Source of the DNA: Phoronis australis
Taxonomy: Eukaryota; Phoronida; Phoronidae
Reading direction: 5' to 3'
Assembly (NCBI GenBank): GCA_002633005.1
Contig: NMRA01000770.1
Coordinates: forward strand, 96,163 to 145,123
Length of the DNA: 48,961 bases
This document shows positions 11,501 through 23,564 of the stretch, piece after piece. The notes under the pieces are model-generated. The model was not told the DNA's origin. It made no database searches and worked only from the letters and a program-made list of their open reading frames with translations. Each line of letters opens with the position of its first letter. The first letter of the stretch is position 1. A program made the translations under genes and the position numbers.

Positions 11501-13465
11501 TTATTGATACACCGGAGCGTATTTTAGTCACTTCCAAATATACGACAAATAAATACCTTACATTCGTTGACAGTTCACGCAATTCTTTTACATAAATGAT
11601 ATAAAATTCATCAGCTAACAACGACTTGCTGACTTGCCACAAAGTAGTTTCTTTTGAATGTTACAATATTTCAACTTCACTGCAATAGCAGAGAGACCAT
11701 TTCTAAATCCATATGAAATGTCTGTCTTTTCCGGAAACTCCATGAATTATTCTATAACTAGAAAAAATACAATCCTGCATTAGTGCGCGGCCTTTTTGTA
11801 AACCGCGCGTAATTTCTCCTCTCGCTAAAATCTCTAATCTTGTGATCAAGCCGCTAAAATATTTTGTTGAATAAAGAGTTGTTGAGCTTATATAGTTAGG
11901 AAAATCTGAGTCTTAGTACTGGATAACATTCTATTCCCCGGCCTCACACGAAACTACTTGTATAAACACCAAGCAACTTTATTTAAAACGGTAACAATAA
12001 ACATGCTAAATTTTGACTAAATTTTGACCAACTATTAAACCATTTGCTAATAAATGCCCAAACGTATCTTTTATAAATTTCAAAGCTGTATTGAAAACGA
12101 TTCACAAAACTTGTTATTCATCTGGAGTTTTTACATCCGGGGCAGCTCTAAATTTCAAATCTCCACACAACTGTATTTTTTCATATCTATCATTTGTGTA
12201 CAAATGGGTATCCTACAGATAATGGATATGAACCATACTGGCAATCAAAAATTGGTTTTTGATAGAAATACGGTTTATCGCCCTTTTAAAATGTTTTGGT
12301 CTAGTGTTTCTTATATGGGCACACGCGCCTTGTAATTCAGGTTTTTAGGAGTCAAAGTGACTCCCTTTAACCGAAAGTATACATGTACGATCTTCTTTAT
12401 GGGCATAAGCACTCGTAAACAAATTTGTCTCTTGTCCATTACAGTTGTATCCGGTACAACATGGAATATAAGATACCGAACTACGTGTTCTTGTGTCACC
12501 CTGACGCACAGATAGCCTTGTTGGTCAAGGACGCCCTAACAGGTAGTGAAACATGCAGAGCTAGCTACTAATACGTGGGAGGGAAAGGGGGGGGGTGGAG
12601 ATGACAAGATCTAACAAAACACAGTTATCTACCACTTATATTATATTTAGAGATGTTCTTTGATCATTGGCAGATACGATTAAATGAGATTCTATCCTGT
12701 TTCCCGGTGTTATACTTGGAACCTGCCGTTGTTTTATAGTAAAATAGCGTCTATCACGACTTATTTTGGTCAGATCAGCTGATTTACATAATTTGCATAT
12801 TTATGCCAAAACGCTGTAGGACACATGGAGTCGCAGTTGAGTTATTGTAGTACGCAGTGGCAGATCTACGTTTTCAGTTAGCGGGCGGGGGGTTAGAATT
12901 CGCGCGAACCCGAGGCGCATAGCGCCGAGCGGAGGGAAGGTCGAGAGGGTGTATCTCTCCTCCCGTGTAAGATTTTTTTGGTTTTGTCGTAGCTGATTTC
13001 GTTTTCCTGGCCACACTTTAAAAATGTTTAATCTTGATCCTGTCCCGATGGGAGGGGGGGGGGGGGNNNNNNNNNNNNNNNNNNNNNNNNNNNNNCGTTG
13101 AACCCTCTGGTACGTATTTGATGTAATGAGCACAGGTAATTTTTGTCACTCACAATGTAAAACAGTTGGGCATATGGCTCCTGCGCAGCACGGCAGACGA
13201 CAGGAACTCATTCCATTCACGTAACTTCACCATCTACTTGATCATTTTCCCAACAGGTGTCTCAAAGAGTCCAGTTCAACTCGGTGAACAGTCGATGGGC
13301 TTGAGAATCTGCCACGGCTCCAAAGGGTTACACGATAAAGCAGTGTGCGCAAAAGACGCCTCCAAAAACCATGAATCGGTGACCAATTTGGATCTCGTGG
13401 TTTCCAAATTCAACAACAGAGGCTACACCGTTTGCTACGAAGGCACAACCTACGACAAAAACTAG
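7988..13465 (+). CDS. Secreted Cys-containing protein, paralogue B (complete, 5 exons)
   Basis: Exons 7988-8215, 9443-9632, 10655-10895, 12445-12542 and 13257-13465 join in frame (intron phases 0, 1, 2, 1; every intron GT-AG) into 321 residues ending in TAG. Exon 1 encodes a signal peptide (YLPVVVGLISFGCAQ). Exon 2 has an amphipathic stretch and IECHTKPTT. Exon 3 has WNNTGFEV and the core WCHDYQTLC...LGC. Exon 4 begins CIRYN. Exon 5 has ICHGS, VCAKD and a C-terminal YTVC. Sequons are NVS, NNT and NMS. An AATAAA follows at 13817. Paralogue A has the equivalents of exons 4 and 5 fused, so this gene carries one extra intron. Its exon 1 also exists at 6381-6608. The fourth intron contains a MITE (12855-13109). 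Function unknown; an extracellular disulfide-bonded ligand-binding or immune-type role is only a guess. Confidence 0.78.
11397..11617. repeat. Direct repeat of 64 bp with 157-bp period
   Basis: 11397-11460 and 11554-11617 match with about six differences (both begin TACCTTACATTC and end TCATCAG). The spacer 11474-11546 also occurs inverted at 41225-41298, so this is part of a dispersed repeat in the third intron of paralogue B. Confidence 0.75.
12855..13109. mobile_element. hAT-like MITE, GTACG target duplication
   Basis: Left end CAGTGGCAGATCTACG and right end CCCTCTG, flanked on both sides by GTACG (12850-12854 and 13110-13114). The interior has a long G run followed by 29 N (13067-13095), so its length is uncertain. 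It sits in the fourth intron of paralogue B. Same family as copies at 16860, 22578, 34313, 36219 and 45360. Confidence 0.75.
13067..13095. other. Assembly gap (29 N)
   Basis: Follows a G homopolymer inside the MITE at 12855-13109; sequencing probably failed in the G run. Confidence 0.95.
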
Positions 13466-14921
13466 ATTTCCAACAAGAACAGAAAAATCAAGAAACGACT
13501 GACGTCAGAACTGGGCACTGTTTTTCTCGAAGAGTCTATTGTCAAAATTCAGACCTTATGACCCCTTCAGTGACGCTGGGACCTCGCTAAGAAGCAAGAC
13601 TTTGCAAGATTACGTGAGACACAGCCGTGTATTTTAAATGAGAGCACGTGACTCTGACTAGATGTTAGTTAGGTCCCAGCGTTTCTGAACGCACGTCAGA
13701 TCAGTTTCCTGAAACAGTCAATAGACTTTTCTCGAAAAACAGCGACTCCTGTCGCGTTTCCATACAAGTACTTTGCTCAGTGTGCATTTCATCTATTTCA
13801 GCTCAATAGCACTGTCAATAAAAGTAACGTTGAAATGCATGTCTCTCGTAAATGATGGACTGGTTAGGATGCAGTGAGCCTTTTGTGAGATATAAAACAA
13901 GCTGAGCTTTTGGCGCACTTTTCTTGACGTCATATGCTAACCCGGGTCAGTTTCTCTGAAACTAGGAGAGACTGATTTTCAAACGAAAGACAAGAGACAA
14001 AAGCCAACGGACTCTTAGAAAAATAAAGTACTCACGGCGGGAAATGACCAGAGGATTGTAAGACCTCGTGCTAGTTTACAACATTCAAAATAGACGTAAT
14101 TGTAGGTGATATCCTATAACAGTTGACTATGCTGCAAGATGGCTATTTTGTCCCTCTACTTCGCTGTAAAACAAACCAATTTGTATAATAAGAAAACTAA
14201 GGCCACCCCCAGAGACCTCTCTTGCTCAGATGCGAAGCTTGCACCCACAAGGTCATGTAGTACACGAGACTACATCTGCATGTTGCTTCAACGCCATCAT
14301 CGAAACATTTTTAGGTTTTGTTGTAGAACTGACTGATAAAAGCAATTGATACAAAGCACACGTCAAAATAAAAGCTTTTAGTTCTTGCGCAGAAACGTAG
14401 TGATAACATTTCGGACCGGACCCAACGTCCAGAGCTCCCGTTCTTTTCAAGGGGTGTATACTTACCACGCTCTAAGATCACCAGAAGGTGGCGGCCCTGG
14501 TTGAAAGGTGACCTGAAATAAGTACCTGTCTAAAGTGGGCTATGGTCAAGTCTCATCTGTGCCACTCTTAACTCGACTCGAAATTTGACCAGTGCATGGC
14601 ACGCTTCGAATAAGGCTTACTCGACTCACATAGGAGTTGAGTCTGAAATCAAATACGAGATTCTCAGCCTACGTACGTTCTAATCTCCGAAAGCACACCT
14701 CGAAACTTAGCCAATCACGTCGTATCCGAATACAAATTTGTATGTCATAAAGTGCATGTAAGTTCACTTCCGAATCGAGTTTCGAGAACAGATATTACCT
14801 CCGGTCCCAGATCGGTATACTCCGGATTAGTTTCATTACACTTCATCGAGAGGGAAGTTCAACAGTACATCCTTCCACGGTTTGCTAATGGCATGCGAAG
14901 GTGCACCACGATACTGCGTCA
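13466..14921. other. 3' flank of paralogue B and intergenic DNA
   Basis: Holds the 3' untranslated region of paralogue B, with AATAAA at 13817-13822 as the likely polyadenylation signal. I see no further gene. Confidence 0.5.
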
Positions 14922-16546
14922 TTAAAGGAGAATGCCACCCGATTTAATTAGTCTTTGGTACCGTCTTAATCGGTCTATATCCACATCGCCTCTTACACGG
15001 TCGACCTCACCTTGTCGAGAGGTGTTGCGTTAACCTGTGAGGAAGGTGAGAAACGACGCAGCGACGTCAGTGGTTCATCTGCAGAGTGAATGTCGCTATA
15101 TTGCGGTGCATCGTTCCCGCTTGTCGGAACTATGAAGCTACGGAGAAAGCGGGTATATCGTTTTTTCGATTTCCTCGAGAGCCCGAAATGCTTAGAAAGT
15201 GGCTCGCGGTAGTGAAGAATGAAAGATACGCTGTTAATATCAAATATGAGGCCATGAAACATCTCCGTGTCTGTGCTGGCATTTCGTTGACAGTGATTTC
15301 TCTGAAGAATTCAGACTTACCAAAGACTTATCCATAAGTTCCGTTGCCTGTGCATGTTCACGGCGCCTCTCTAGTATTTCTTGATCAGTGTATTCCGGCT
15401 CGAACTGATAGCATGTGAAACCTAACGATCCGACCAGTAAAGTCTTCGTCGGATGAGCTCTTCACTAAGTCGGGATTGGCGCCGGGCGACTACGTTGTCA
15501 TGTAGACGTTTATTATTTTGCGTTCTGTTTCAAAATAAATTATTCTCATCCAAACCAATGCTTATATAAAACTGAAACAAAGTCTGTCTCATTAGATACA
15601 AATTGTAATTCCTTTGCAGTATTCGTGAGTGCAAATGCTGAGAAGCCAGCAACGAATAAACCACTGCGTACCGGCAATAAAGGTAATTGACCGGGCACAG
15701 ATGCCGTGTAAGCGCTTGCTGACAGAAAGTTGTTCTGAAACAATTACTCGATTTTATATGCTATGGTCACATGTTAGGGGAGTCATTATTTAGAAATACA
15801 AATATATTATCCAATTCATTGTTACTGTACAACCTTTGCCCTGGCGGTCTTTGGAAGGGGAACCCGACTTCGCGTCCCCCGACAAGTGAGAAGATTTTCA
15901 GTTTCGTGGCTAATTCTCCAACATAATTACGTGCACATTCTTTGGCTCACTGTTATAGTATTTTTGTGACTGGAGGCTTAGTTTCCAACTCAAGCTGGTT
16001 TTATATTTGTGCCAGTCCCGGCGGTCGCGACGGGCCTGATCGGGTTCCGAGCCACTGGCCGGGATAACAAGCGTTTTGTGTGTTTAGAACTAAAAAATCA
16101 CAAGTCTAAAAAACAGAGATCTAGGTTCTCCTGTCTGTATTTCACGGAAGAATACTTCGAATTTATCTCTGAACAGACCCCAAACTCCTGCTACTGACCT
16201 TGGTAAATTGGCCTGCCGAACTTTGTAGGCTACGGTGTGTCCAAATACCAATAAATCCGTAACAGCGAAATAAAACAACACGTTTTTATGAGAACTCGTG
16301 TATTTTTAAGGGTTTTACACAGAAGTTTGACGATTTATTGTTGTTAAACGATGTATTCAAGCGATAAGCTGACACCAGTAACCCGTGTTGTGAACTGCTG
16401 AACAGACTGCGTATGAAACCAATGACGTCATTGGATAATTTCAACTCCTCAGTCTGCCGTCAGGTATCAGGTAACGCAACCGAACGTGCCGTTATCGATC
16501 TAAAGTGATACAAAATAGGTTGTTTTTGGGTGGTATTCTCCTTTAA
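14922..16546 (+). mobile_element. Kolobok-like DNA transposon with THAP ORF
   Basis: Left end TTAAAGGAGAATGCCACCC and right end GGGTGGTATTCTCCTTTAA are inverted repeats with TTAA outermost at each side. TTAA target sites combined with a THAP-domain protein are features of the Kolobok superfamily; that assignment is inference from those two traits, and piggyBac also uses TTAA. No catalytic transposase is visible, so the copy is non-autonomous. A second copy lies at 24758-26395 and an inverted truncated one at 23565-24757. Confidence 0.75.
15086..15337 (+). CDS. THAP-domain ORF of the TTAA element
   Basis: 83 residues. Residues 8-13 give the first Cys pair (CIVPAC), followed by ISFFRFPREPEMLRKWL and later KHLRVC, the spacing of a THAP (C2CH) DNA-binding zinc module with its FP and Trp landmarks. 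The terminal Cys-x2-His-Phe is not intact after RVC, so the domain is degenerate or is completed by splicing. The related ORF at 24927-25160 is further decayed. Probable role: DNA binding by a transposon-encoded protein. Confidence 0.6.
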   Translation: MNVAILRCIVPACRNYEATEKAGISFFRFPREPEMLRKWLAVVKNERYAVNIKYEAMKHLRVCAGISLTVISLKNSDLPKTYP

Positions 16547-16859
16547 GCCCTTCACACCATGGTCATAAACGCGTGAATTCGGTTACCTACAATTTTGGTA
16601 AGGTATTTTAAGTATTTTTTCAAGTTGTGATTTTTTAATCGATAAATAAGCGCAAAAAATTGAAAAAATAAATTTTGTGTGTCGTCATCAGTGGATGCGG
16701 TCGTTGTGTTGTTCTACACCAGCTGCGAGCCGTGACGGTCTCAAAGACTGAGTTCGACTGAGTATCATGAAAAGATGCATGTGCGGAGGATGCAGTAATA
16801 GCAATCGGACATTCCAAAAGACCCTAATGGCGCAATATCGTGCGTCGGACACAGGTGTG

Positions 16860-17175
16860 CAGTGGCAGATCTAGGATACTATAAAGGATTGGGCAAAGCG
16901 CGATTGGATGTGCACAGGCGGCCTGGAAATTGCGGGGTCTGGGGATGTGGACCTTTTGTTCAGGAAATCTATCGCTGAACTAAAAAACAAAAAAAATCTG
17001 GGACACGATTCCGCCCCGGTATGGGGGTTTGAGCCTCCCGCTACCGGTTCTAGTTACTGAACTCAATACTTCCTCAAGCTGTTGCTGTTTCATTTTGCTT
17101 GCTGCAGGCAAGGGTGGGGGGGGGGGGGGNGGGCGGCGGTCAGTCCCCCTGGGCCCCCCTAAATTCTCCTATGTG
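16860..17175. mobile_element. hAT-like MITE, GTGTG target duplication
   Basis: Left end CAGTGGCAGATCTAGG; right end CCCTAAATTCTCCTATGTG, similar to the right end of the 36219 copy. GTGTG flanks both sides (16855-16859 and 17176-17180). The interior includes a G homopolymer with one ambiguous base at 17130. Confidence 0.65.
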
Positions 17176-17180
17176 GTGTG

Positions 17181-19380
17181 ACAGGTCGCGATGGAGAAAG
17201 TGATCAGTTCAGAGAATGCTGTGCTCAGCACATTTTGAAGCATCGTGCTTCGATCCATCGCAGAAATGGAGATTTGGTGAAAGTTTCTCCAACGTGCAAG
17301 CGCATTTGATGGAGAAAATTTTGTATTGTGTTGTGCCATTGCTGGGAACGTAGATGTCGAGCACATAATTATTGAGTACGAACCTCAATGACTGAGATAA
17401 TGAATGTGATTGCAGTAAGTTTCTACCAGTCTATTGTTGTTCAAGATTTGTGGGAATGCATGCTGTCTACTAATAGCGGTCAATGTCCAAGACTAGAAAA
17501 TGGGTTGTAGATGCAACGCAAGTAGAGTTAATGTCACGACCGTAACCTGCACAGAGGCTGGGGTCGGACACTGGACCAAAATAATCGACGACTCACAACG
17601 GCGCAAAACTGTCATAATTTGAAACTGATACGACAGAAACGAGTATGGTCATTTTGAAACTAGAAATAAAATCCAGTTAGCATCACTGTAATTAGATAAA
17701 ATCGTTCCTGACAAACGCACCGGCCATTGGCGCGACTGGACTTTGACAGTCAGAGTTAAAAGAGATTTACATTCCGAGACACATATTACACGACACTGAA
17801 GTTGTTAGAAAATTAAATCATAATTCAGTGTAACGCTTCAATTACCACTTTCAAATACGGATTGTTGGCAGACTGAATAGGCTCCAACTGGACTTCACTC
17901 GCCAAAGACTCCGGTGCGGGACAGTCGAGTTCGTAATCAACCAAACACGCAGTCTGCCGATATGGCGACGTCAAACTTATTACCTGTTTTACCCATAGCC
18001 CGAGTGTCGTCTTCCTTCCGGTCATCATATCTGTCTTCACAATACTCGTCAAGCTCGCTCTCTAAGTCCTCGAAACTTACACAATCACTCCTATCCGCTA
18101 TTGCATAAATACTGTCAACTGATCAACGTCTTCCAATGGTGACATCGTATTTCGGGAAACCAATAAAAATAATTTTTCTTTGAAATTTAAAGTTCCCCAA
18201 TTACTCCTCATTGAAACAAACGCTTCTTTAGTTATATTTTGTGTTATGAAATTATTATACACGGTACAAAACCTCTAAAAGTGCAAAAATTCAAAGTAGG
18301 AACGCTCTACAGTGGTGTGATAAAAAGAACTACAAACATCGACGAAATCATGTAGGTTATTAAGCACAATTTAAATAAAAAACAAATACAAAAAATCGCC
18401 ATTAACTTATATTGACGTTTTTAAGTCCGCGCTGTTTGAAAATGATTGGTTTCCTTTGGCTAAGCCTGCTCATCAGGCGCGTTCCTTGGACACAAGACAC
18501 TCGCAACCCGGCACAACTCGTGTAACGCATGGCTATAGCCTAGAGGACACCTCTTTGTGATCTAGCTTTTTCGCGAGCGTTTTGCGTCTAAAGCACAATA
18601 ACACAGTTTTTCGGTCGTCGCCGACAATTTTAATGACAAAATATCGTTTCGTGTGCGCAAGTTGTCGAGGAAAATCAAGCAGCATAAAGGTCTTGTCCTG
18701 TACTGCGGAGTAGAGGTTTGACACAGTAAGTACGAGGGCGCCACAGTCAACAAATTATTTATGGACGAAATCTAAATAACTAGCGTTTATGTGCGCTCAA
18801 GGGAGATTAGATTATTTTTCAGATTAAGTTGTGCTGAGCGCAAGGAAGGTTTGAAATGCTTGATCAACTGACAAGTATAAGAAATAGAAAACAAGCCACG
18901 CATCATTTTTGCTCGTCTCTGGAGGATTCCGTACTTGAAAAAGCAAGAAGCTTAAAATACCAACAAAAACAAAAACACCAAAGAACGGAACCATTGCATG
19001 AAAATGACTTTTCTAAGACTTTGAGACAAAAATTTGGTTTTAGGCTCGCACTTTACAATAGTAATTATTAGGGTATCACAATCCTAGTATCAATAACTTA
19101 CAGTTAGGCGTTGTACATTTGCTCAAGTGAGATTTAACAATATTTCAGAAATGGTCATGCAAAGCGTAAGAACAAATTTCTGTCTCAAGTGTTTTAAGAC
19201 TTAAAAACTCGCTTTTAATGAAATCGATACCTGAACTAACAATGTCTAACCTTGTGTTTTGTAATTTAGGGTCAGCATTTCGTGCTTGAAAATAAAAGAG
19301 TCCTGTCCAAGGTCAATGCGTCATGTTCTGGTGTCAGTACAATGTTACCACAGAACTCTAGCTCCGAAATGCCATCTCCC
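17181..19380. other. Intergenic stretch without an identifiable gene
   Basis: Apart from the acidic fragment at 17825-18113, nothing is recognisable. The open frame at 18856-19071 is low-complexity, rich in Lys, Gln and Ser, and has no family signature. Confidence 0.4.
17825..18113 (-). pseudogene. Decayed acidic ORF related to the one at 47882
   Basis: Minus-strand frames read FEDLESELDEYCEDRYDD and then, after a frame change, DYELDCPAPESLAS. These resemble FESDNDYEQEMYKYYEE and PYELDPPAREAAS of the ORF at 47882-48133, in the same order. An acceptor-like TTGACAG precedes it at 18114. Either a second copy of a mobile or dispersed gene fragment or chance similarity between acidic sequences. 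Confidence 0.3.
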
Positions 19381-22300
19381 CACCCCGGCTAACCCGCGAT
19401 CGAGAACGCCCGGAAGGCGATCGAGAACGAGACATTGCACCAAAAATGACAGACGGCAGTCACGTACCCGGTGAGTTTAAGTGTCATTTTCTGCTTAAAT
19501 AGAGGCCACTTTGGTACAAATTTTACACAAAGAAAGGCGTCAGAGTGTAACCTTTGTTGTGGATCTGAAATAATTCTTGGTTTTTGCTTACTTTTTTAAA
19601 CTAAAGAGCTCAGAAAACAATGACTTTCGGTAAAATGCCTTGCGCCTCGTAAAATAGACAATTTCTACTTGTTATTAGCAGTTCCATGGTTCTTAAGAAG
19701 ATACGTGTGACGTTTATAGTTTAATCGTCCCTGGTGACATCTTTGTTAGTTATGATTTGTGAAACAATTTGAGATATTTACCAATACAAACAGGTCCTTG
19801 TTTGAGACGGCGATCGGGAACGATGTCGTTAATTCTCTATGGCGATCGTGAACGCAAAAGTAGCGATCGTAAATGTACATTTTTTTCTCTGCATTGGCCT
19901 GAATAGTCGTTCAAGTTACGGTATTATGTCAATAATTTTAGAATAATACGCAGCCTGAATTATTAGATGGGTTAATTATTAATTACAGTTCATCGTGTTT
20001 TCATTATTTCTAAGTGAGATTTAGTCTAACAAGACATGTCTGAATGCGATTGATTTTTTCAGTTGAATTGTATGTAGCCACACGACGAGTCCTTTAGGGT
20101 GTTAACGTCCACGCCTTCAAAAAAGAGTAGTACAACTGCTGCATGTCACAACCGAGTGTGTGTGTGTGTGTTGTGGAGCCTCGTTCAGGTACTAATAAAT
20201 CGACTTAGTATGACCACATGGCAATAAAACACAGTGACACTACAACAAAGCAAGACCTTTACCAGCCCTGTGATTGACGCGTTGCATGCGTCAAGAGTTT
20301 TTTTACCAATATAGTAAAACACAACACGAAACATCGTGCTCGGGAACCAGGTCAATTCAGTGTCCTATCTGTGATCAACATTTCACGGAAAGAGTGAGCC
20401 TGGTGCGACACAGCGTCACAGCACGAGGGTACTACTTTTTGTGGTGAATGAGGCACGTCATGCAAACAGTATGTCTCCTTTTACAGGCATAGCAAGCAGA
20501 AACGTCATGAATGAAATCATTAAGTCCAGTGCCGAAGGTAATTAAGTCACTATAGTTTATTCAGATTTACAGAGTCTGTGGTTGGTAGTTGTCTGATGTG
20601 ATAGTATATTGACGTTTTGTTTTGAACCTTTTTTTCCTCAAGTTTCTTTCTATAAATGTGTTATTTTAAAAGGATTTTTAACAGAACCAGTACATTTTTG
20701 TAGTGTTTAGGTAGATTTAAATGGCCGTACTAAGTGTCATTGGGCAATACTTATATACAATTGTTCTGACCAATGAGTATTTTGAATTAAAATATATTTC
20801 AATGATTATTGTAGAAATTGCTTTCATATTGTAGTTGATTTCCTGTGAGAGACTGCTATACTGTCAATCAGACCTAAATACATTGTCTATGATTCAGTGA
20901 TGATTTAGTCTGATATATTCCAAAAGTAATTCGTTGGAAATGTTCAATGGATTTGTTTTGTTGATTTCCCTATAAATAAATTTATATATTTTTGTAAGAC
21001 CAATTTTGAGGTATGTGTGATAAAAGATTAAAATTATAACAGCAATGCTATAATGTTGTTGATTTCGTGTGTAAATCACTACAGTGTGTAGTTGAAGTGA
21101 CGTTAATGACAACATGTTGACTACGTTTTGAGAAAATCACAATATAGTATGTGTACTATAACTCTCAATCTTTTTCAATGTCACATTAAACTCGAGATCA
21201 TGAACTGACGATGCAGGTGAACTTAGGACCAATACTACAAAACAGAAGAGTCAAACACAACGTACATTCAAGCCGGACGGTGCCACAAGTCAATCTGTTC
21301 ATCTCTGTATCGATGTTATTAGTAAAACATCAAGTAAAATCCCACCCGTTTTATCAGCACACCAGTTTACACAACTTCTGGCCAATTTTTTGATCCCAGA
21401 CGTTTATGAGTGAGAATCTTTGAATCATCTCGTGAAGTGTTGCCGCACTCCCCTCTAACCCCATGGGCAAGCTCATCATCATTCTTTGACGTCTCTGGCT
21501 ATTTGTTTTTTCCTTTTGCTGTCACAATTTTACAAGAAGATTTTACACTCGCTTTCATCTCGGTGCTGCAACAATTTGTTTACCCCTGGCTAACAGGCCA
21601 CATGGAACAACTCGTGAGTGAGTCTTAGAAACCCTTGTTCTCAGTGGTTTGGTCTAAAAGTAGATGCCTGGCCTGGCCTGTACTTTTCAAAACCCTGGTC
21701 GGGTGTACCTTCACGTCGTGGGTAACATGTTCGTTGAAGCTCGCCTCACATTAACAGTGAACTTGTTTCCTGAAATGAGAATAAATTCGTTTGTGAAACT
21801 AAAATTATTCTTGATGTACATGTAGTGCTCAGGGCAATTTAATGGAAATATGCTATGTTGTTGTTCAGTTTTGATACGAAAGTAACACAGTAACGGCACA
21901 AAAATGTGATTAATTCATTGCACCACACTTATTTTGTAACCTTTTTCACGTTTTATAAGTAAAAAGTTCATTACTGTTCGACACACCACAATGCGTTCCC
22001 GATCGCATAAACAAACGCAAATTTGCGTTCCCGATCGCTTATCGTTGCGTTCTCGATCGCATCTTTCAATAGAAAAGCGTCGAAAAATCAGAGATCCTGA
22101 CAAAACTACAAAAAACAAGAGTTGCGTTATATCTTCACTCATCATTTCTTCATAACTCCATGCTCGATTTATTGATTTAGTGCCAAAAATAACGGCAGCT
22201 TGCCAAAATGACATATAAATCACCTTCGGCTTAAGCGATGCCTTGGTCAACGTAACTTTTCTCCTATAATTGAAAGAGACACTAGCCTAAACCTCTACTT

Positions 22301-22468
22301 GCCCTTCCTAAATGTGTTACGCCTTGAAGTCATGTCTCTGTTTTCCCATTGGAAGTAAAAACAACGAAAATTCATCAAATTTACTCACCTTGCCTGGCTT
22401 TGCTTCTCGCGCCAAATTTCGTTCTCGATCGCCTTCTGGTCGTTCTCGATCGCTGGTTGGCCGGGGTG
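19381..22468. mobile_element. 3.1-kb DNA transposon with subterminal 13-mer arrays
   Basis: Inverted ends start CACCCCGGCTAACC (left) and CACCCCGGCCAACC (right, reverse complement) and continue matching for about 50 bp. The 13-mer GCGATCGAGAACG or a close variant occurs at 19396, 19417, 19810, 19842 and 19863 on the plus strand and, inverted, at 21994, 22026, 22048, 22420 and 22441. Subterminal arrays of this kind are typical of transposase-binding sites in CACTA and hAT elements. I could not fix a target duplication and found no transposase, so the superfamily is open. Confidence 0.8.
20310..20430 (+). pseudogene. C2H2 zinc-finger remnant inside the 3.1-kb element
   Basis: One frame reads QCPICDQHFTERVSLVRH, the first three ligands and Phe/Leu core of a C2H2 finger; the last His is missing. 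The preceding bases in another frame read KHNTKHRAREPG, like the end of a previous finger, implying a one-base frameshift. An acceptor-like AATATAG lies just before. Likely a decayed BED or C2H2 domain of the element's own protein. Confidence 0.35.
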
Positions 22469-23298
22469 CTCCGCACTTGACCTAGGCCTACGTATTCTAT
22501 GATTAGAGCTTTCAACCCCGAGACTAGACAGTGTCCACTGTCTCTACTGGCACATTCGCCAACACAGTATACATATGCAGTGGTGGATCTACGTTTTCAG
22601 TAAGGGGGGTTTGGGATTCTCGCAAAGGTCGAATGCTAGGCTCGTGGCGCCGAGCGTTGGGAAGACATTTTTTGTTTTTGTAGCCAAATAGTGAAATTTC
22701 CATGCATCCTGGTAAGTTTCTGGCACTTAACATGTCTCTGGAGTTTTTCGTAAGATAATTAAAAACCCTCCTCGATTTCGTCACATGAACTTGGCTCATA
22801 AGTTTCGTGAAACCATATTGTGCAAATCTGGGTATGAGTCACGCCACCAGCAAAAGTTTTTGTTGGAACATCTGTTTACACCATGACACACCTTTTTTAG
22901 CATACGAAAAGTCGTATACGAAAAAGTGTGGTGTGTATACAGGGGTTTAGACAACTTCCAAATATTCAAGTGCATAAGGAGCACCGACGGGGCGTAAAAA
23001 CTTGAATATCAGATGCTCACTCGCGTAACAGCAGCCTCAAGTTGTTTAAGAACGAAGACCTGTACTGTTAGTCCGGAAATAAACATGATGAGTTCTGTCT
23101 CGTTACGAGAAAAACTGGCGAACGATGGTGCTCTCAGCTCATAGTCTATTATTAAAAGCGACAATAAATAATTAAGTATCACTTTATTAAGCTGAATCAC
23201 GTTGACAACAATTGAAAAACGTCAAATGTATCAGGAAACAAATCATCTGAAAGCAGTAATTCGAAACCAAAATCTCTTGTGCACAGTGGCGACAAGAT

Positions 23299-23560
23299 AC
23301 ACTGAACTAGTTTGCAGAGAGTCCAGACGTACACTGAGAGTATACAGAAAGGCTGACCTGGTCCGTCACGAAACAAAGAGTACATCACTGCTTATTATCC
23401 CTATAAAAATAGTCGATCTGTCGCGGGACCAAACAGTACTGGCTGAGATAAATAGTTTTACAAAGCACACATTGGTAAAAAAATCACAAGACTAGTTCGC
23501 CGAGGGACCAGAAGTACACTGAAACTCATACACAAATCAAGCTGGCCTGGTCCGTCTCGA
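23299..23560. repeat. Diverged direct repeat inside the hAT-like element
   Basis: About 70 bases at 23299-23371 resemble 23487-23560; both contain an ACTAGTT core, a GTACACTGA segment and CCTGGTCCGTC. Likely an old internal duplication. Confidence 0.5.
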
Positions 23561-23564
23561 GACC

